The translations under genes were made by a program, and so were the position numbers. From positions 196,181-239,540 of the forward strand of contig BFEA01000046.1 in assembly GCA_003427395.1 (NCBI GenBank): a stretch of DNA of 43,360 nucleotides. The letters are read 5' to 3'. Under the pieces are notes generated by a model. That model did not search any database. It was not told the DNA's origin and saw only the letters and a program-made list of their open reading frames with translations. Within the stretch, counting starts at the first letter, position 1, and each line of letters opens with the position of its first letter. Below are positions 38,815 to 43,360 of this stretch, in pieces. The stretch comes from Chara braunii. Taxonomy: Eukaryota > Streptophyta > Charophyceae > Charales > Characeae.

Positions 38815-39560
38815 TCAGTCGAACCACTGTACTTCGAACAGCCTAAACACATCATCTACATCGCAGGGTGTGGCAGCTACCTCGCGGCGGATTATGGCCT
38901 CTCTGGTTTCCGGGGCCACTTCCAGCCGGTTATTCCTTTCGATGTCCAAAATGATGAGGACCTTCCAGGCTCTATCGCCATGGAAGGGCCCAAATGTCAG
39001 GGACGTTTTATAGAATTCCTCTGTTAGCCAAGCACAATTCACGTGCACCCGCCCCATAGTGTCGGCTACTTCCTCGACATGGTCGAAACCCCCAAACCAG
39101 TCTGCTACGAACTCGGGTACCCAAGTCTTGACTCGTTGGCAGGGGGGCCTGAATTCCTTCCATCCTCCCATCACGACTCTACTACTGACCACATCTCATC
39201 CCTTGTTAGCAAACCTCTCACCCGCCTTCGGAGTCCTCGTTTTTGCTCCCTCTAGAAGCCACATCGGGTTTTGTCCCGCCGCAAGCGTGGTACAGAACAG
39301 ATGTCACCCTTGCTCCGACAGGACGATCGTCCCTACCGACTCCACTTTCCCTTCTGCGATATCTTCCCATCCATCCTCCTCCCTAATGGGGTTCCAGATA
39401 TGATCTCTAGCCCGACCTAGTCGCACGTCACTCCCCTCCATCTCTACCCCCCCCCTTAATCCGCCTTGGTTTCCATCCTTCGAACGTGCAATCCATCAGT
39501 TGGAATTCTCGAGCCATCGATTCCCTACCTGCACATAGCCGACCACCCATTTTCCCCGAG
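38815..39560 (-). pseudogene. M3 accessory family, copy 2 (stops)
   Basis: The C-terminal half (39192-38815) is open: VVMGGWKEFRPPCQRVKTWV, PEFVADWFGG, DHVEEVADTM, LTFGPFHGDRAWKVLIILDI and a tail VDDVFRLFEV. The N-terminal half, upstream in the same frame, contains GTIVLSEQGWHLFCTTLAAG followed by PMWLLEG, matching copy 3. It is broken by stops near 39196 and 39493. Best conserved motif of the family: GP-F-x-G-x-x-[AR]-[WY]. Confidence 0.6.
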
Positions 39561-39569
39561 TAAGCCCAC

Positions 39570-40461
39570 CCCCTGAGAAGTCCCAGTCCTCTATCTCGTT
39601 CCCGTCCTCATCATCACCGAAGTCCTCCTCCCCGTCTGAGAACAACTCTTTCACCCCTTCTAAGAAGGTTTCACCCGCCGCCACATTCCGCTAGACTATT
39701 TGCCAATGCACCGGGCTAGGAATAAAGACTTCATCCACGCTGAGGAGGTTTAATACCTCAGCCAATTCCTCTGCTCAGTTTCCCTCAAACGGCCCTGCCT
39801 CCACTGATAGTCTAAAGAAATCATGTCGAGCACACTGGTACAGCCTCAGGCGTGTCATCGACCGGCATATCCGTTCCAGTCTATCCCTGGTCCCGAAGAC
39901 GGCGTCCACCAGAAACAGGGGTAGCACGCATCTCATCGTCCTAAGGGGCCGTCTCATTTTTCCCCTGTCCCTGAGTTCCACTCGCACCTCTATCTTTTCC
40001 ATCTCCATTTGTCCCTGCTGACATGCCGCCCATACCACCTCCCGTTCCGTTTGCCTAAACAACTGGTCTGGTGTCGTGCCCAATATTAGTCCCACTACCA
40101 TTGCATTTTCCATTTCCTGAGATAGGTAGACCCATCCTCGAGCTTCCACTGTTCCCCGGAATTCTAAGTCCATCAGGCTGGGCGAAAGCCTCGTGAGGCT
40201 GACCTTAGTCCAGATCGTCTCTATCCAGAGGAACGCGTCTCTTTCATCCAGCATCACGGTTTCATAAGCTGGCTCCAGGTCCGTCCATGTTCCTTCTTCC
40301 GTGAGGACGACAGATACCCCTTCCCTTACGTCTATGGGCATTTCCAGACCGCTAGAGTAAACAGGGGCGACAACCACCGCGCCATCTCGTTTTTTCCGGC
40401 TCCCGTCCTGTTTTTCATAAGAGAGCATCACACGGCCCCTCATGGTCAGACTGTCTCCCAT
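39570..40461 (-). pseudogene. M3 accessory family, copy 1 (two stops near the end)
   Basis: The frame opens with MGDSLTMRGRVMLSYEKQDG and is intact to 39775. It has GWVYLSQEMENAMVVGLILG, TPDQLFRQTEREVVWAA, a divergent EVRVELRDRGKMRRPLRTMR, VLPLFLVDAVFG and DFFRLSVEAGPFEGN. After a TGA (39777-39775) the same frame continues ELAEVLNLL, passes a TAG, and ends TFLEGVKELFSDGEEDF, matching the acidic tail of copy 4. First gene of the array after the leader. Confidence 0.6.
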
Positions 40462-42036
40462 TTCTAGATGAGAATCGTTTTCAGGCCCCTCATCCGGGAC
40501 CCCACCTAACCTCTCTTACCCACTTCCCATATGTCATTGCTTCACTATACCCTCAATCGATCACCAGTAGCCGGCATTCCTTTCTCTCGGTTCTTTTTCC
40601 TTCCGACTCCTATCTAGCCTCATCCTCATGTTCTCTCACTCGTGCGGACTTAGACAGGGGGTGAGATTAGACTTAGAAGCTCAGCTCCCATCCCAACATC
40701 CATCAAGCAAGCTTGCAAAAAAGTGTTCTCTCCACTGTTACTATAGGCAGAGTTTTATCCCGTACCTCAAGCACAACTCAACCATCGCGAGCGCGGTACC
40801 CAGACTCCAGTAGGGGGTCGCCCTCACCTTCTTGCCCAGAATACGCCATCCCGTATTGCCGCTTTTGCTCATCCATACCGACACCAGGAATCACCCCGTG
40901 TGCCTAAATACAGGGACAAAAGTCAGCCGTCCGGACATTCACTTCCATCGGTCCGACAAGGAACAACCTTTCCCAACCCAAACTACGAGAAGCTACTAAT
41001 CGTCTCCGACACTCCGTCTTTGCTCGCATGCAGCGGTACTCCCTCCCCCAGTCCACAGGCTAGGCCCCGCCTAAAGAAACGTTTCACACCCTGCCCGGCA
41101 GATCAATCGAGCCAAAGCCCGTCACCGCGCGGACGAGGATGCTACTAAGCACCCGGCGTGACAAACTCCCGTTGGACAGCTCGGTGGCCTGACCCCCGCA
41201 TACGAACAAACGGCAGCCTACAAAAAGAGAACGACGTTTTGCAACCCCCACTTGCCGGTGCAGACCCCTCCTTTCCTTCCGAAAGGCAGGACGCTCAAAT
41301 CCCCATCATGCAGTCACAAGTCCCTAGTGGGACACACATCATACAAGTGCCTTTCCCTGGGTGCACCCAACGCTTCCTACCCATACCTCACAATTTTTCT
41401 CTCAGGACAGTGGGTGCCACTCACCCCTAAGCTCCATACATAGTGCTCGGTTCCTTTTCGTGAGCATCTTCAAAGGTGAGCTAGTTTTTCTTGGAGTCTA
41501 GCAACTCCCTTCATTCCCCTTGTCTTAGCTTATGTGTCCGTTCATAGGGCGGGATTGTTCCTTTTTGCTTACCCTTTGTGTTCATATGAGGTTCCTTCAA
41601 GCATTCAAGTGCGGTGCAAGGAGCCCGCTGAAATCCAAAGAAGAGGAGAGAAAGCACCCATGTCGGTCGGATCGCTCCGCCACGGGGTTTTCATCGGAAC
41701 CCGGACTAGCCCGGAATTCCAACCGCCTGCCAGGTAACCGGAGCCCTTCTTTCGCATGAAGAGGTAGAGTCGACCTGCGGCTTGCCCAAGGTTTCCCTGG
41801 TCTGACGAACATCATCCCGAGAGAAGGAGGAATAGAGTCACCTCCAAAGGAGATGGCTGATCAAGTGTGCAAGCATGCATGTTTTTCCTTCAGGCCTGGC
41901 CTTGCCATGCGCCCAGCCACCCTCAAATCTGATTCTCTCAAGAGATAGAGCATACACAAGTCCTCGTTCCTTCTCTTAATGTTTATGTTTGCGGTCATGC
42001 GTCGGACGCCCCCCTTGAGATCGTATGGGTCAATTT
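40462..42036 (-). other. Probable leader of M3, no gene found
   Basis: About 1.6 kb between the candidate primer site and the first accessory gene. Plus-strand frames of 60-90 codons occur but look like chance. No domain is recognised on either strand. Confidence 0.4.
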
Positions 42037-42045
42037 AACCCATAC
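42023..42045. other. 8-bp stem-loop overlapping the M3 primer site
   Basis: GTATGGGT, loop CAATTTA, ACCCATAC. On the minus strand the left arm forms the 3' part of the candidate primer-binding site. Confidence 0.55.
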
Positions 42046-42060
42046 CCGGCACCTCCACCA
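42037..42060 (-). promoter_or_regulatory. Candidate primer-binding site of M3
   Basis: On the minus strand TGGTGGAGGTGCCGGGTATG begins four A residues after ...TACA, the same TACA/GACA-AAAA-TGG layout as the primer site of P at 18834. The matching tRNA was not identified. Confidence 0.45.
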
Positions 42061-42064
42061 TTTT

Positions 42065-43276
42065 TGTAGGGATCGTACCCTGGAGGACTTTCGAGCCTAA
42101 GTCGACCCCTCTGTGGGTCCCATTTGGCTCGACCCGCCCACGTTCACGCTCAGGGCGCGGGTCGTTCGTCCCAGGGGCACCCCCACCTAGTGCTATGAGA
42201 TGGATGGGGATGGGTCACTTTCGAGAGGGCTTTGCATTGGGGGATGTAGCTCCGCTCTCGCGTCAAGATGGTAGCTCTTTGGTCACTCATGCCGTTTTCT
42301 CGATTCAATTAAGTCTGACCAGGCAATTACTCCTTCAATTACACAAGTAGTCCAAGGAGTTCGTTGAGGATTCGTCTTCTTGCCGTGCGCAGGCCAAGCG
42401 TCATCCATTGGGCCACGCACCTTTTCACTGAGTCTAGTGGCTCAAGACAGCCCCTACGGCATCCTTGGGGTGGGGTGGCTTCGTCCGGACCCNTTGCCAC
42501 TATATTTTTTTTGCTTGAGCCGCTAGTGTTGCATTCCCCTATCCGAGACTGCCCTTAATCTTTCCGGGCTTTACATCACACGCAAGAGAGTCATCCCATT
42601 CAATCATCACTCAACCCACATCCAGNCATCTACCATTCATCCAAGCATCCGACCATCAGAACCCATTCTNCATTCATAGTTTATGCNGGGTCTAAGTCCT
42701 TCCCTTGTCCNGTTTCCCACCCTANCCCTCGTCTGCGGATCCAGTCCAGATCGAGNCATCCCAAGCTACTCACCTGCGCAAGACCACACAAAACGAAGGA
42801 CCAAGTACAATCCCCATTGGGGTCAACACATCGCCCCTTCCCACAGGCCTAAGTTTCCTTTGCCTTTGATGATCCTTTGGTTGTCTTTCCCACCCTCAAG
42901 CAAACCATGCCTTCACCTTAGTCATGCAGTCAGGGAAGATGGTTTAGTTAAACTGACCTTGTCACAAGGCTCCACTCTTTTCCGCTTTCCCAAATGCTCA
43001 CAAAAGTCTGGTGCTTTCTCCTTTTTGGTGGCACAAGGGACCGGCAACCCCTCCCTTGCCCTCGCTTTCCACCAAGTGAGGCTCAAGTTCTTTGCCGTTC
43101 GTTCCCTGGCAATGTAACAGATGAGGGGAGAGGTTAGTCACATACGAAGGAGGGGAAGGGGTGAAGCGAGAGTTAAGGATCAAGGGGCTTGAAAGAAAGG
43201 GAGAGGGAGCGAGAGGGAGAGAGAAAGAGTGAAAGAGGGGGGGAGAGAGAGAGGGAGAGAGAGAAAGAGAGGGAAA

Positions 43277-43360
<84 letters not shown>
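42065..43360 (-). repeat. Probable 5' LTR of M3 (partial)
   Basis: Inferred from the primer site that follows it on the minus strand. It contains no gene I can support. Seven N bases (42493, 42626, 42670, 42687, 42711, 42725, 42756) mark uncertain sequence. The LTR's outer end is not in the window, or lies in the GA repeat. Confidence 0.4.
43190..43360. repeat. GA microsatellite, truncated by window end
   Basis: AG-rich from about 43190, pure (GA)n from about 43281 to the last base. Confidence 0.95.

Noticed and set aside
40900-41430. Plus-strand frames of 82-90 codons in the M3 leader
   Set aside because: Pro/Ser-rich with no motif and no support from position or homology.
42000-42060. tRNA gene ending in CCA
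   Set aside because: The 3' CCACCA and a stem-loop are present, but I could not fold a full cloverleaf with a normal T-loop; a primer site on the other strand explains it better.

Overview
The window looks like a gene-poor, repeat-filled stretch of a eukaryotic nuclear genome. No ordinary host gene, tRNA, rRNA or bacterial-type operon is visible. Almost everything is LTR retrotransposon or satellite. The reverse transcriptase (YIDD box followed by NPVKGP), a DNMT3-type cytosine methyltransferase fragment and very large LTRs fit a streptophyte (charophyte-like) alga best. This is an inference: a fungal Ty3 lineage shares some reverse transcriptase features, although fungi generally lack DNMT3.

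Layout. 1-745 is a 91-bp satellite. 825-1085 is a GAA-rich purine tract. 1090-5417 is a pyrimidine-rich block, probably the 3' LTR of a minus-strand element (M2), full of hairpins and ending in a 51-bp tandem array. 5417-6640 holds M2's polypurine tract and a broken DNMT3-like methyltransferase just upstream of it. 6649-11057 is a second decayed minus-strand element (M1), with a polypurine tract at 6651-6663 and a gag lacking its core at 9600-10715. 11062-34585 is a 23.5-kb plus-strand Ty3-type element (P) with a 4-bp target duplication (ACGC). It has a 7.8-kb 5' LTR, a 4.45-kb 3' LTR (internally deleted), a TGGCGCC primer site, gag-pro-RT-RNase H-integrase remnants and a structured 3' non-coding region. 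34590-42064 is the 5' part of a third minus-strand element (M3), with gag and four tandem unknown genes. 42065-43360 is its probable 5' LTR, ending in a GA microsatellite that runs off the window.

The most unusual point is that P and M3 each carry, between 5' LTR and gag, a tandem array of diverged copies of an unrecognised protein. In P the family (core pattern Y-D-[IV]-x-IYVPK) has three full-length copies, a truncated fourth, and another copy inside the LTR. A second duplicated family of about 90 aa lies next to gag. In M3 a different family of about 230-270 aa is present four times. All three recognisable element 3' ends also share a 7-bp stem with an RGGA tetraloop directly before the polypurine tract. 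P has a further set of five 19-nt stem-loops in its 3' non-coding region.

None of the elements is intact. P has frameshifts and stops throughout, a 64-bp duplication in the gag zinc knuckle, and no integrase catalytic core. It can now only be a relic, or be mobilised by a relative in trans. Recognition of domains was by eye; no database search was run.
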